Source of the DNA: Paenibacillus mesophilus
Lineage (GTDB): Bacteria > Bacillota > Bacilli > Paenibacillales > NBRC-103111
Direction of reading: 5' to 3'
Length of the DNA stretch: 64,000 nt
NCBI RefSeq assembly: GCF_005938385.1
Contig: NZ_VCRA01000002.1
Coordinates: 248,001 to 312,000, forward strand
Shown: positions 1 to 8,740 of the stretch, piece after piece
Position numbering within the stretch: the first letter of the stretch is position 1
Layout: each line of letters starts with the position of its first letter
Notes under the pieces: generated by a model
What the model saw: only the letters and a program-made list of their open reading frames with translations
Database searches by the model: none
Told to the model about the DNA's origin: nothing
Program-made: the position numbers and the translations under genes

Positions 1-885
1 ATCTCGATGTATGACGATACGCCCGACGATCTGGTTCACGATCTGATATCCAAAGCGGCTTACGACGATCATGCGCTTGCTTATTCGATTCTCGGCACCG
101 AGCCGAATTTGCGCGAGATGCAGCCGGATACGCTACGGCAATATATGAAGGAACATTATTCGATTCCGAATATCGTAATCGGCATGGCCGGGAATATCGA
201 CGAGAGCGTTATCGACTTGCTGGAGCGCCATTTCGGATCGTACCGGAATGCCGGCACCGAGTCCACCCTGATCGCGCCGCAATACTCCGGACAGACGCTA
301 TTCCATTCCAAAAAAACAGAGCAAAACCATATATGCCTTGCGCTTCCAGGATGCTCGCTGCATGATCCGATGTTGTATCCGATGATTCTGCTCAACAACC
401 TGATCGGCGGCGGCATGAGCTCGTATTTGTTCCAGGAAATTCGCGAGAAACGGGGACTCGCTTACTCCGTTTATTCGTATCATACCGCGCATATCGACAG
501 CGGGCTGTTTACGATTTATATGGGAACCGCGCCGAAGCAGACGGACGAAGTGCTGAAGGTGACGATGGAAGTGCTGCAAGGCGCCGCCCAGAACGGGTTA
601 TCGGAAGAAGAATTGCGCAAGGGCAAGGAGCAGCTGAAAGGCAGCTTCATACTTAGCCTCGAGAGCACGAGCAGCCGGATGAACCGGTTAGGCAAAAACG
701 AGCTGATGCTCGGCAAGCATCATACGCTCGATGAAATATTGACGATGATCGATGCGGTATCCCAGGAAGATATCAAGGCGTTGGTTCATAAATTGTTCGC
801 CCAGCCGTTTGCATTGGCCATGGTAGGCAAATCGGATAAAGCGATCCAGTCGTTCAGGAGGGATTCCCTTGTCATTCCAAGTTAA
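1..885 (+). CDS. mlpA: M16-family zinc peptidase, C-terminal part (MlpA/YmxG-like), cut by the window edge
   Basis: This is the last 294 codons of an M16 (insulinase-type) peptidase; the reading frame is open to base 1, so the gene starts before the window. Full-length homologues have about 410 residues, so the N-terminal half with the HxxEH zinc motif is outside. The visible part carries the family signature GGGMSSYLFQEIREKRGLAY, which sits in the second M16 lobe and shapes the substrate chamber. It lies directly before dut and overlaps it by 17 bp, the place mlpA takes in Bacillus-type genomes. The family assignment is firm; the physiological substrate cannot be read from the sequence. Confidence 0.88.
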   Translation: MSMYDDTPDDLVHDLISKAAYDDHALAYSILGTEPNLREMQPDTLRQYMKEHYSIPNIVIGMAGNIDESVIDLLERHFGSYRNAGTESTLIAPQYSGQTLFHSKKTEQNHICLALPGCSLHDPMLYPMILLNNLIGGGMSSYLFQEIREKRGLAYSVYSYHTAHIDSGLFTIYMGTAPKQTDEVLKVTMEVLQGAAQNGLSEEELRKGKEQLKGSFILSLESTSSRMNRLGKNELMLGKHHTLDEILTMIDAVSQEDIKALVHKLFAQPFALAMVGKSDKAIQSFRRDSLVIPS

Positions 886-1318
886 GCTGAAACGGCTGCC
901 AGGCTGTGAAGACGTAAATATTCCGCAAAAGATGTCCGCTCTCGCGAGCGGCTTCGACCTATATGCCGCCGTTTCGGAGCCCGTAACACTGCAGCCCGGT
1001 GAACGCGCGCTGATTCCCACCGGGGTAGCGATTGCGATGCCGAACGAGCTGGAGGCGCAAATCCGTCCGCGCAGCGGGCTAGCTTTGAAGCACGGCATCA
1101 CCTGCCTGAACACGCCTGGTACGATCGATGCCGATTACCGCGGAGAAATTAAAGTACTGCTCATTAACCTCGGACAGTCCGCCTTCACGATCGAGCGGAA
1201 CGAACGGATCGCTCAGATGGTATTCCAAGTCGTACCTGCCGTCACTCTCGAGGAAGTGGCCGATCTGGACGAGACGGTGCGGGGTGCGGGCGGCTTCGGT
1301 CATACCGGTACGCAATAA
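869..1318 (+). CDS. dut: dUTP diphosphatase (dUTPase)
   Basis: The enzyme hydrolyses dUTP to dUMP and pyrophosphate, keeping uracil out of DNA and feeding thymidylate synthesis. At 149 residues it has the length of the trimeric dUTPase family. The conserved motifs appear in order: ASGFDLYAA near residue 27, PRSGLALKHG near 65, the substrate-binding GTIDADYRGE near 85, ERIAQMV near 112, and the C-terminal glycine-rich arm RGAGGFGHTG, which closes over the active site. The start is a TTG at 869, chosen because AGGAGGG at 856-862 lies six bases ahead; both start and ribosome site sit inside the end of the M16 gene, suggesting translational coupling. Confidence 0.95.
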   Translation: MSFQVKLKRLPGCEDVNIPQKMSALASGFDLYAAVSEPVTLQPGERALIPTGVAIAMPNELEAQIRPRSGLALKHGITCLNTPGTIDADYRGEIKVLLINLGQSAFTIERNERIAQMVFQVVPAVTLEEVADLDETVRGAGGFGHTGTQ

Positions 1319-1346
1319 GTTTTGTGATCCATACGGACAAGTGCTG

Positions 1347-1386
1347 AATCGCCGTTCCTATTATAAGGAACGGCGATTTTTTGTTT
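1347..1386 (+). terminator. Intrinsic terminator after dut
   Basis: A perfect 13-bp stem (1347-1359 with 1366-1378) closes a six-base ATTATA loop and is followed by a T tract. It separates the mlpA-dut unit from the sporulation genes that follow. Confidence 0.9.
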
Positions 1387-1414
1387 GCCGGACGCGGCTC
1401 ATGGCGTAGGCAGT

Positions 1415-1443
1415 AACCCATTCCCGTATCTGAGCATAAGATG
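1415..1443 (+). promoter_or_regulatory. Candidate sigma-K (late mother-cell) promoter for dpaAB
   Basis: AACC at 1415-1418, a 16-base spacer and CATAAGATG at 1435-1443 fit the sigma-K pattern (AC at -35, CATAnnnTA at -10) with one mismatch in the last position. In B. subtilis the dipicolinate synthase genes are transcribed by sigma-K, and the element lies about 33 bases before the dpaA start. The motif is short, so this rests partly on context. Confidence 0.5.
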
Positions 1444-1475
1444 TCGTATACTTGGCGCAAGAAAGGGGTGTAATT

Positions 1476-2375
1476 ATGCTGACCGGCATACAAGTTACAT
1501 TGATCGGAGGAGACGCCCGTCAATTGGAAGTGATCCAGAAGTTTTCCGAGCTGGACGCGGCCGTCACCCTGATCGGGTTCGACAATTTGCAAAATTTGTA
1601 CAGCGGAGTCACGAAAGTGGCGTTCTCCCCGGAAGCGCTGGAAAAGTCGGACGCGGTTATTTTGCCCGTTGTCGGGACCGATGACAACGGTGTTGTCGAA
1701 TCCATTTTTTCCACCTCGGATATGGTCATCAAGGGCGAGCATTTGGCCGCTTTGCCGCAACATGCGAAAGTGTACACCGGAATGGCCAAAACGTATTTGA
1801 AGAAGCTATGCTCCGAGCACAACATCCAATTGGTCGAGCTGCTGGACCGGGATGACGTGGCTATCTATAACTCGATCCCGACGGCCGAAGGCGCGCTGAT
1901 GATGGCGATCCAGAACACGGACATTACGATCCACGGCTCCACCTGCATGGTGCTGGGACTCGGACGGACGGGACTGACCATGGCGCGTACGCTTCAAGGA
2001 TTAGGCGCAAAAGTGAAGGTGGGCATCCGCAGACCGGAGCATTTCGCGAGAGCCTGGGAGATGGGTTTCTCGCCGTTCTATCTAGGCGATTTGCCCCATG
2101 AGGTGACCGATATCGACTTGCTTTTTAATACGATTCCGACTATGATAGTCACAGCGCAAATTATTGCCAACATGCCGCACAGAGCCGTCATTATCGACCT
2201 CGCGTCGAGACCCGGCGGAACCGATTTCCGCTATGCGGAAAAGCGGGGCGTCAAAGCAATGCTTGCACCCGGACTACCCGGAATCGTCGCACCGAAAACA
2301 GCTGGTCGCATTATTGCGAACACCGTAAGTCAGCTGATCTTGGAAGACGTAACAACCGGGAGGAATGCGCAATGA
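1476..2375 (+). CDS. dpaA: Dipicolinate synthase subunit A (SpoVFA)
   Basis: Subunit A of the two-subunit enzyme that oxidises dihydrodipicolinate to dipicolinic acid in the mother cell; dipicolinate is then loaded into the spore core with calcium and gives heat resistance. The 299-residue product matches the family length. An N-terminal segment begins LTGIQVTLIGGDARQLEVI, and a second Rossmann-type segment has VLGLGRTGLTMARTLQGLGA near residue 157, the nucleotide-binding fold expected for a reductase. ATG 1476 was chosen because AAAGGGGTG at 1462-1470 precedes it; an upstream in-frame ATG at 1452 has no ribosome site. The stop overlaps dpaB by four bases (ATGA), so the two subunits are co-translated. 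Confidence 0.93.
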   Translation: MLTGIQVTLIGGDARQLEVIQKFSELDAAVTLIGFDNLQNLYSGVTKVAFSPEALEKSDAVILPVVGTDDNGVVESIFSTSDMVIKGEHLAALPQHAKVYTGMAKTYLKKLCSEHNIQLVELLDRDDVAIYNSIPTAEGALMMAIQNTDITIHGSTCMVLGLGRTGLTMARTLQGLGAKVKVGIRRPEHFARAWEMGFSPFYLGDLPHEVTDIDLLFNTIPTMIVTAQIIANMPHRAVIIDLASRPGGTDFRYAEKRGVKAMLAPGLPGIVAPKTAGRIIANTVSQLILEDVTTGRNAQ

Positions 2376-2974
2376 ATTGGACAGGGAAAACGGTCGGGTT
2401 CGCCTTGACCGGGTCTCACTGTACATTTGCCGAGACAATGCCTCATATACAGAGCTTCGTAGACGCGGGCGCGCGGGTGATCCCGATCGCTTCGAATACG
2501 CTTATGACGACGGATACCCGATTCGGAACGTCGGAAAATTGGCAAAAACAGTTGAAAGATATAACCGGGAATGATATCATTTCTTCGATTGTCGATGCCG
2601 AGCCGCTAGGTCCTTCCAAATTGCTCGACGTCATGCTCATTGCGCCTTGTACAGGCAACACGACGAGCCGGCTGGCGAACGCCTTGACCGACAGCGCCGT
2701 GCTGATGGCGGCCAAAGCGCAAATGAGAAATCAGCGTCCGCTCGTACTGGCCATCTCCACGAATGACGGCCTCGGTCTGAACGCGGCGAATATCGCCAAG
2801 CTTCTCGTAGCCAAAAACATTTATTTCGTACCGTTCGGTCAGGACAATCCGGTGCAAAAGCCGAATTCGCTCGTGGCGCGAATGGAATTGATTATGGACA
2901 CGTGTGCGGCGGCACTCTCTGGCAAGCAGCTTCAACCGCTGCTGATCGAAAGGTTCCAGGACATCATCTCGTAG
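2372..2974 (+). CDS. dpaB: Dipicolinate synthase subunit B (SpoVFB), flavoprotein-like
   Basis: Subunit B of spore dipicolinate synthase, 200 residues, with the fold of the flavoprotein family (LanD/PPCDC-like). Visible family features are GKTVGFALTGSHCTFAETMP at the N-terminus, the LIAPCTGNTTSRLANALTDS stretch near residue 88 and the VLAISTNDGLGLNA segment near 125. It starts at an ATG overlapping the dpaA stop and is followed 36 bases later by asd, so dipicolinate synthesis and the diaminopimelate pathway that supplies its precursor lie together. In B. subtilis asd and dapGA follow in the same order. No sign of damage. Confidence 0.93.
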   Translation: MNWTGKTVGFALTGSHCTFAETMPHIQSFVDAGARVIPIASNTLMTTDTRFGTSENWQKQLKDITGNDIISSIVDAEPLGPSKLLDVMLIAPCTGNTTSRLANALTDSAVLMAAKAQMRNQRPLVLAISTNDGLGLNAANIAKLLVAKNIYFVPFGQDNPVQKPNSLVARMELIMDTCAAALSGKQLQPLLIERFQDIIS

Positions 2975-3010
2975 CTTCATTTTATTTCTCAGAAGGGGAG
3001 AGCCTAGTTT

Positions 3011-4051
3011 ATGTCGAGCCAAAAACGATTCAATGTCGCCGTAGTCGGTGCAACCGGCGCCGTAGGCGAGCAAATCATCCGGCTGCTGGCTGAACGGGAA
3101 TTTCCGGTTAACGAGCTGAAGCTGCTTTCGTCCGCGCGTTCCGCCGGTACGAAAATAAAGTTCAAGGACCGCGAAATCACGATCGAGGAAGCGACTCCTG
3201 AAAGTTTTAAAGGGATCGATATAGCCTTGTTCAGCGCGGGCGGAGACGTCAGTCGCAAGCTCGTACCCTACGCGATAGAGCATGGAGCGGTATGCATCGA
3301 TAACACGAGCGCATTCCGGATGGATCCGGAAACGCCTCTTGTCGTACCGGAAGTGAATATCGATAAAATCAGCGATCATAAAGGGGTCATCGCCAACCCG
3401 AACTGCTCGACGATCCAAATGGTTGCAGCCCTTAAGCCGCTTTATGACCGTTACGGCATTTCCCGGATCATCGTATCGACTTATCAGGCGGTATCGGGAG
3501 CCGGTGCCAAGGCGATTCAAGAAATGCTGCGCCAGTCGAAGGAAGTATTGGATGGGCGCGAGGCGAATCCGGACTTATTGCCGGTTTCATCGCTTCCGGT
3601 GAAGCACCAGATCGCTTTTAACGCGATTCCGCAAATCGACAAGTTTACGGAAAACGGCTTTACTTACGAAGAGATGAAAATGATCAACGAAACGAAGAAA
3701 ATAATGGGAGACGAGACGCTCGAAGTAACGGCGACTTGCGTGCGTATCCCGGTCGTATACGGCCATTCCGAATCCGTGTACGTGGAGCTGAAGAAGGATT
3801 TCGACTTGGAAGAGGCGAAGGCTCTGCTCGCGGACGCGCCGGGTATCGAGCTGGTCGACAATCCGGACGAACAGCGGTATCCGCTTGCTACGGATTCGGC
3901 CGGCAAGCTGGAAACGTTCGTTGGCCGCGTCCGCCGCGACCTTTCGAATCCGCGCGCGCTCAATATGTGGATCGTTTCCGACAACCTGCTGAAGGGCGCT
4001 GCGTGGAACGCCGTTCAAATAGCGGAATATATCGCGATCGAACAAAAATAA
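3011..4051 (+). CDS. asd: Aspartate-semialdehyde dehydrogenase
   Basis: Reduces aspartyl phosphate to aspartate semialdehyde with NADPH, the branch-point step for lysine, diaminopimelate, threonine and methionine. The 346-residue protein opens with the NADP-binding loop VAVVGATGAVGEQI and carries the catalytic cysteine in NPNCSTIQMV near residue 129. The substrate-binding TYQAVSGAGAKA follows near 158 and a catalytic-histidine region is seen at VYGHSESV. Start ATG 3011 has AGGGGAG about eleven bases ahead. Between dpaB and dapG it forms part of a sporulation/lysine cluster. Function is secure. Confidence 0.97.
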   Translation: MSSQKRFNVAVVGATGAVGEQIIRLLAEREFPVNELKLLSSARSAGTKIKFKDREITIEEATPESFKGIDIALFSAGGDVSRKLVPYAIEHGAVCIDNTSAFRMDPETPLVVPEVNIDKISDHKGVIANPNCSTIQMVAALKPLYDRYGISRIIVSTYQAVSGAGAKAIQEMLRQSKEVLDGREANPDLLPVSSLPVKHQIAFNAIPQIDKFTENGFTYEEMKMINETKKIMGDETLEVTATCVRIPVVYGHSESVYVELKKDFDLEEAKALLADAPGIELVDNPDEQRYPLATDSAGKLETFVGRVRRDLSNPRALNMWIVSDNLLKGAAWNAVQIAEYIAIEQK

Positions 4052-4116
4052 TGCTGTATCCTTAGGAATATCGGTTCGCTTCCAGCGGATCGATTTTTCC
4101 GGCTTGGAGGGAAGCC

Positions 4117-5337
4117 ATGCGCACTTTGGTGCAAAAGTTCGGCGGAACTTCCCTCTCCGATGCTCAAGCCAGATCTCATGCTATCGGCCATATGAAGAAG
4201 GCTTTGGCCGATTCGTACAATCTTGTCGTAGTCGTTTCCGCAATGGGCAGAAAAGGGGAGCCATACGCCACCGATTCATTGTTGGAGCTTATTCGCCAAA
4301 ACGGAAACTGTCTTCCCGCGAGGGAAAAAGATTTGCTGCTTCACTGCGGGGAGCTTATATCCGCAGCGGTGATGTGCAGCTTGCTCGAAGCCGAGAACGT
4401 GCCATCGGTCGTACTAACGGGTGCACAAGCGGGCATCCGGACGAACGAGCGCTTCGGCGATGCCAGGATCGAATCGATTCAACCTTCCCGTATCATGCAG
4501 GCTTTATCCGAAGGGAAAGTTGTCATCGTTCCGGGTTTTCAAGGTGAAACGTCGCAAGGCGATGTGACGACGCTCGGACGGGGCGGAAGCGATACGACCG
4601 CTACGGCGCTAGGATCGGCGCTTCGGGCGGAATGCGTGGACATTTTTACGGATGTAGACGGCATCTTCACGGCCGATCCGAGAATCGTGAACAAGGCCAA
4701 GCCGATTGAAAAAGTTACGTATGCGGAAATTTGCAATATGGCGTATCAAGGCGCCAAAGTGATCCATCCGCGCGCGGTCGAAATCGCGATGGAAGCCCAT
4801 ATTCCGATTCGGGTGCGATCGACATTTTCCGACAGCTTGGGAACGCTTGTCACGAAAGCCGACGAGTCCATGCCTGACGGCCGGAGACTGAAAGATCGTT
4901 TCGTTACGGGAATCGCTCATGTTTCCCCGGTTACGCAAATTAAGGTAGCCGCGCAGGAAGGCCAGTACGACTTGTCGTTGAACGTTTTCAAAACGATGGC
5001 GATCCATCAAATCAGCGTGGACTTCATAAATGTCAATATTTCCGGCGTCACCTATACGGTGTTTCAGCACGAATCGGATCGCGCGATCGCCGTGTTGCGA
5101 AGCATGGGTTATTTCCCCGAGGTCGTTACCGATTGCGCGAAAGTTTCCGTTATCGGGGGAGGCATGAACGGCGTGCCGGGAATCATGGCCCGCATTGTCG
5201 AATCCTTGACCGAGCGGGATATCCCGATTTTGCAATCGGCCGATTCCAACGCCACCATATGGGTGCTCGTCAAAGAATCGGATATGGTCCATGCGATCCA
5301 AGCGCTGCATCATTCGTTCCAGTTGGATAAAACGTAA
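4117..5337 (+). CDS. dapG: Aspartokinase I (diaminopimelate-sensitive type)
   Basis: Phosphorylates aspartate to aspartyl phosphate, the first step of the aspartate family pathway. The 406-residue protein begins with the kinase signature VQKFGGTSLSD, has the FQGETSQGDVTTLGRGGSDT nucleotide-site segment near residue 145 and ITDVDGIFTADPR-type residues near 175, and ends in two ACT domains (from about residue 260 and 340) that bind the feedback effector. In B. subtilis the isozyme in this position is inhibited by meso-diaminopimelate; that specificity is inferred from synteny and length (404 residues there). ATG 4117 follows TTGGAGGGA. It lies 65 bases after asd and 60 before dapA. Confidence 0.94.
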   Translation: MRTLVQKFGGTSLSDAQARSHAIGHMKKALADSYNLVVVVSAMGRKGEPYATDSLLELIRQNGNCLPAREKDLLLHCGELISAAVMCSLLEAENVPSVVLTGAQAGIRTNERFGDARIESIQPSRIMQALSEGKVVIVPGFQGETSQGDVTTLGRGGSDTTATALGSALRAECVDIFTDVDGIFTADPRIVNKAKPIEKVTYAEICNMAYQGAKVIHPRAVEIAMEAHIPIRVRSTFSDSLGTLVTKADESMPDGRRLKDRFVTGIAHVSPVTQIKVAAQEGQYDLSLNVFKTMAIHQISVDFINVNISGVTYTVFQHESDRAIAVLRSMGYFPEVVTDCAKVSVIGGGMNGVPGIMARIVESLTERDIPILQSADSNATIWVLVKESDMVHAIQALHHSFQLDKT

Positions 5338-5360
5338 AGCTCTGTAGTGCTTACGATGCA

Positions 5361-5380
5361 AGCTTTGCTTACGCAAAGCT
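5361..5380 (+). promoter_or_regulatory. Small perfect hairpin between dapG and the dapA ribosome site
   Basis: AGCTTTGC, four bases, GCAAAGCT: an eight-bp stem with a TTAC loop, ending two bases before the dapA Shine-Dalgarno sequence. The nine bases AAAGCTCTG also occur twice around it (5335-5343 and 5375-5383). It could set the relative translation of dapA or protect an mRNA end; no T tract follows, so it is not a terminator. Confidence 0.5.
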
Positions 5381-5397
5381 CTGAGGAGGAAATTGTA

Positions 5398-6279
5398 GTG
5401 GATTTCGGAAGAGTCATTACCGCCATGGTCACCCCGTTCGATTCGGAGCTTCAAGTCGATTGGAGCCAAGCAAGACGGCTGATCGACTATTTGATAGAAG
5501 AGCAGCAGTCCGACAGTCTCGTCATATGCGGTACGACGGGGGAGTCCCCGACGCTGACCGAGGAAGAGAAGCTCGGACTATTCAAGCTGGCTGTCGAGCA
5601 GGCTAGGGGTCGCTGCAAAATTATCGCGGGCACCGGCAGCTACGATACGGCTCATACGATTCATTTGACCAAGGAAGCGGAGAAAATCGGAGTAGACGGC
5701 GTGCTGCTCGTGGCGCCATACTACAACAGGCCGTCCCAAGACGGAATCTACGAGCATTTCAAAGCGGCCGCGCAAGCGACGAAGCTCCCGGTCATGCTGT
5801 ACAATATTCCTTCCCGCACCGGGATTACCGTTTCCGCCTCGACTACGTTGAAGCTTGCCGAATTGCCGAACGTGTTCGCTTCGAAGGAAGCTCACTCGGA
5901 CTTCGATTTGATCTCCGAATTGACGGCGAAGGCGCCGGAGCATTTTAAAGTGTACAGCGGGGACGACATTTTGACGCTTCCGATGTTATCGGTCGGGGCA
6001 TACGGCATCGTGAGCGTGGCGAGCCACGTAATCGGCAAAGAAATGCAGCAGATGGTCCGATCTTTCGTCGGCGGCGACGTGCAGAAAGCGGTTGAATGGC
6101 ATGCACGGCTTCGTCCGGTGTTTAACGGTTTGTTCAATTGCCCGCATCGCGTGCCTAATCCGGTTCCGGTCAAATATGCGCTGGGTCTCCACGGGATGCA
6201 TGTAGGCAGTGTCAGATTGCCGCTGGTGCCGGCTACGGAAGAAGAAGGCCGGTTCATTCAAGCTTTGTTCCAATCCTGA
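5398..6279 (+). CDS. dapA: 4-hydroxy-tetrahydrodipicolinate synthase
   Basis: Condenses pyruvate with aspartate semialdehyde, the committed step to diaminopimelate for the cell wall, lysine and spore dipicolinate. The 293-residue product matches DapA. It has GTTGESPTLTEEEK near residue 45, the catalytic tyrosine in YNIPSRTGI near 135, and the Schiff-base lysine in VFASKEAHSD near 163. The start is GTG 5398, seven bases after GAGGAGGA; a longer frame reaches 5347, but its extra residues are not family sequence and it would include the hairpin. Last gene of the dap cluster, followed by a terminator. Confidence 0.95.
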   Translation: MDFGRVITAMVTPFDSELQVDWSQARRLIDYLIEEQQSDSLVICGTTGESPTLTEEEKLGLFKLAVEQARGRCKIIAGTGSYDTAHTIHLTKEAEKIGVDGVLLVAPYYNRPSQDGIYEHFKAAAQATKLPVMLYNIPSRTGITVSASTTLKLAELPNVFASKEAHSDFDLISELTAKAPEHFKVYSGDDILTLPMLSVGAYGIVSVASHVIGKEMQQMVRSFVGGDVQKAVEWHARLRPVFNGLFNCPHRVPNPVPVKYALGLHGMHVGSVRLPLVPATEEEGRFIQALFQS

Positions 6280-6302
6280 ATTTTGAATAAGCAAATCGTC
6301 AG

Positions 6303-6328
6303 CCGGTGCTCTAGGAGCATCGGTTTTT
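6303..6328 (+). terminator. Intrinsic terminator after dapA
   Basis: A nine-bp stem (6303-6311 with 6315-6323, one G-U pair) with a three-base loop, followed by TTTTT. It ends the asd-dapG-dapA unit. Confidence 0.85.
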
Positions 6329-6357
6329 CGTTTTGGGGTACGCTAACACTACTCGAC

Positions 6358-6386
6358 TTGTATTCACCATTACGCTTATGTATAAT
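6358..6386 (+). promoter_or_regulatory. Sigma-A promoter for RNase J
   Basis: TTGTAT at 6358-6363 and a perfect TATAAT at 6381-6386 are separated by 17 bases. It lies just after the dapA terminator and 81 bases before the RNase J start, so that gene has its own vegetative promoter. Confidence 0.75.
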
Positions 6387-6466
6387 AAAACACAAGTGAC
6401 TGGTTCGGGTTATCTTTGGTCTGGGAGTATAAAGATCGTCGTCAAAAAAACCTAGGAGGGTTAGAC

Positions 6467-8143
6467 TTGTCAAAAAAGAATATAGAAAAAGTATCCATTT
6501 TCGCTCTGGGCGGCGTGGGCGAAATTGGTAAAAATATGTATGTCGTGCAATACGCTAACGACATTGTCGTTATCGATTCCGGTTTGAAATTTCCGGAAGA
6601 GGACATGCTCGGCATTGATATCGTTATCCCCGATATCACTTATTTAACGGAGAACCGCGATAAAGTCCGAGGGATTTTGATTACGCACGGCCATGAGGAT
6701 CACATCGGCGGACTGCCTTACATCCTCAAAACGTTGAACGTTCCCGTCTATGGAACGAAGCTCACGCTCGGCTTGATCGAAGGAAAGCTGAAGGAAGCGA
6801 ACTTGCTCGGCGAAACGAAACGGATTCTGATCAACTCGGATTCGGAAGTGCAGCTTGGCTCGATGAAAGCGACCTTCTTCAAGACGAATCACAGCATTCC
6901 GGATTCGGTCGGCGTTTGTCTCGATACGCCGGAAGGGCTGGTCGTTCATACCGGCGACTTCAAATTCGATCAGACGCCTGTCAACGATCAGTATGCGGAT
7001 TTGCACAAAATGGCGAACATCGGTAGCCGCGGCGTGCTCGCATTGATGTCGGACAGTACCAATGCCGAACGCCCGGGATATACCGGATCGGAACGCACGG
7101 TCGGAGTCGAGCTGGAGGAAGTGTTCCGCAAAGCCAAGCAGCGTGTCGTCGTCGCAACGTTCGCCTCGAACGTGCACCGCATTCAGCAGGTTATCAACGC
7201 AGCTGAAGCGACGCGCCGCAAGATGACGGTAATCGGACGAAGCATGGTCAATGTCGTAAACATAGCAAGCGAACTCGGCTATTTGCATATACCGGACGGC
7301 ATGCTGATTGAACCGGAAGAAGTAAATAAGCTTGCAGCCGATCGGGTTGTCATCTTGTCTACCGGAAGCCAGGGAGAGCCTATGTCCGCTTTGACGCGGA
7401 TGGCTCGCGCCAATCACCGGAAGGTGGACATTTTACCGGGAGATACGGTCGTCATCGCGGCGACGCCGATCCCGGGCAACGAACGGTATGTAGGACGTAC
7501 GGTCGACGAATTGTTCCGGATCGGAGCGAACGTCATTTACGGACCGGGATCGGTTTCGGGCGTGCACGTATCCGGGCACGGAAGCCAAGAAGAATTGAAG
7601 CTGATGCTGAATATGATGAAGCCGAAATACTTCATTCCGATCCACGGCGAGTACCGGATGCTTCGCCAGCACGCTTTGCTTGCAGAGTCGGTCGGTATCG
7701 ATCGCGAAGATATTTTCATCGTAGACATTGGGGATACGGTGGAAATCCAAGGCGGCGTTGCCCGCAGAGGACCGCGAGTCCCATGCGGCAACGTGCTGAT
7801 CGACGGACTTGGCGTCGGCGACGTAGGCAATATCGTTCTCCGCGACCGGAAGCTTTTGTCGCAAGACGGTATTCTGGTCGTAGTCGTTACGCTGAGCAAG
7901 CAGGACGGCACGATCATGTCGGGACCGGACATCATCTCGAGAGGATTCGTCTATGTGCGTGAATCCGAGGGGCTTCTGGAAGAAGCGAACCGGATCGTAA
8001 GCAGCACGCTGAACCGGCTGATGGTGGAAAATGTAAATGAATGGGCTTCGCTCAAAACTCAAGTAAAAGATGCACTCGGACGATTTTTATATGAACAAAC
8101 CCGAAGAAGACCAATGATTTTGCCGATCATTATGGAAGTGTAA
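6467..8143 (+). CDS. rnjB: Ribonuclease J (RnjB-like)
   Basis: Dual endo- and 5'-3' exoribonuclease of the metallo-beta-lactamase/beta-CASP group, acting on mRNA decay and RNA maturation. The 558-residue protein has the metal motif THGHEDHIGG near residue 75, HTGDFKFDQTP near 165, the beta-CASP domain with MSDSTNAERPGYTGSE and FASNVHRIQQV, and a final PIHGEYRMLRQHA histidine motif near 390. The start is TTG 6467, six bases after TAGGAGGG; the frame is open 17 codons further upstream without a ribosome site. The position after dapA is that of rnjB in B. subtilis, hence the paralogue name, which is inference from synteny. Confidence 0.93.
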   Translation: MSKKNIEKVSIFALGGVGEIGKNMYVVQYANDIVVIDSGLKFPEEDMLGIDIVIPDITYLTENRDKVRGILITHGHEDHIGGLPYILKTLNVPVYGTKLTLGLIEGKLKEANLLGETKRILINSDSEVQLGSMKATFFKTNHSIPDSVGVCLDTPEGLVVHTGDFKFDQTPVNDQYADLHKMANIGSRGVLALMSDSTNAERPGYTGSERTVGVELEEVFRKAKQRVVVATFASNVHRIQQVINAAEATRRKMTVIGRSMVNVVNIASELGYLHIPDGMLIEPEEVNKLAADRVVILSTGSQGEPMSALTRMARANHRKVDILPGDTVVIAATPIPGNERYVGRTVDELFRIGANVIYGPGSVSGVHVSGHGSQEELKLMLNMMKPKYFIPIHGEYRMLRQHALLAESVGIDREDIFIVDIGDTVEIQGGVARRGPRVPCGNVLIDGLGVGDVGNIVLRDRKLLSQDGILVVVVTLSKQDGTIMSGPDIISRGFVYVRESEGLLEEANRIVSSTLNRLMVENVNEWASLKTQVKDALGRFLYEQTRRRPMILPIIMEV

Positions 8144-8196
8144 ACAGGCAAAGCACTAGTCACTGAACCCATGGATACCCGAACACGTTTATGGAG

Positions 8197-8230
8197 AGCT
8201 TTTCCGGCCTTGGCCGGGAGAGCTTTTTTC
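8197..8230 (+). terminator. Intrinsic terminator after rnjB
   Basis: A GC-rich six-bp core (CCGGCC/GGCCGG) is extended by seven further pairs including G-U pairs (AGCTTTT with GAGAGCT) and followed by TTTTTT. Confidence 0.88.
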
Positions 8231-8235
8231 TTTTA

Positions 8236-8292
8236 CTTCGATCCCCCTCGCAGCATCTTCGATCCCCCTCTTTAGCATCTTCGATCCCCCTC
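8236..8292. repeat. Three short direct repeats, period 21-22 bp
   Basis: CTTCGATCCCCCTC occurs at 8236-8249, 8257-8270 and 8279-8292, with AGCAT between the units. The stretch is followed by two GC hairpins (CCCCCTT/AAGGGGG and GGGGC/GCCCC). Its C-rich character differs from the neighbouring genes. No protein is supported. Confidence 0.8.
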
Positions 8293-8683
8293 TTTCCCCC
8301 TTCACCAAGGGGGAGGACACGGGGCTTTGCCCCATGACCCCAAAAGGTTGCGAACGAGTTGCTTGGGCCGTCGTTGATGGGGCTATAGCGTATGAGCGCT
8401 ATCGTCCGGGAGATGTTGGTCAGGGTGAGATTTGCACCGGACACGCTTTACGTTTGTGTTCTTACGGTACGTTTTGCCCTGGGGTGGAGGGTGCTGTTTT
8501 TGCGGGATTGGATTTCATGCGTGGAGACCCTCGCTGTCATGACTTCGTCATGAAGCTTTTGTTCGAGCGTGGTTTTGGCTGAACCTAAGAAGCTGATCTT
8601 CCGGGTAATTCTGCTTTAAACATTTGCAAGCAACCCTCGCTTCGCTTGTCAAGCAAAGTTTGAGCAACCCCAGCGATTACCAT
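8293..8683. other. Gene-free stretch between rnjB and tepA
   Basis: About 390 bases with no supported gene. An 82-codon open frame (8334-8582, plus strand) has no ribosome site, no recognisable family and T/G-rich codons unlike the neighbouring genes. A seven-bp perfect hairpin (TCATGAC TTC GTCATGA) lies at 8538-8554. The remainder contains the upstream side of the tepA promoter. Confidence 0.6.
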
Positions 8684-8713
8684 CGGATAAAAATCCTCGC
8701 CCAATTCATACTA
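8684..8713 (+). promoter_or_regulatory. Candidate sigma-G (forespore) promoter for tepA
   Basis: CGGATA at 8684-8689 and CATACTA at 8707-8713 are 17 bases apart. CATACTA is the consensus -10 of sigma-G; the -35 matches TGAATA in four of six positions. From general knowledge, the homologous B. subtilis protease YmfB/TepA is made in the forespore and acts in spore outgrowth, which fits. Confidence 0.6.
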
Positions 8714-8740
8714 AGCAAGACAACATGAGGAGGGTTTGTT

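Noticed and set aside
8334..8582. An 82-codon plus-strand frame between rnjB and tepA
   Set aside because: No ribosome site, atypical codon use and no recognisable product; kept only as part of the gene-free stretch.
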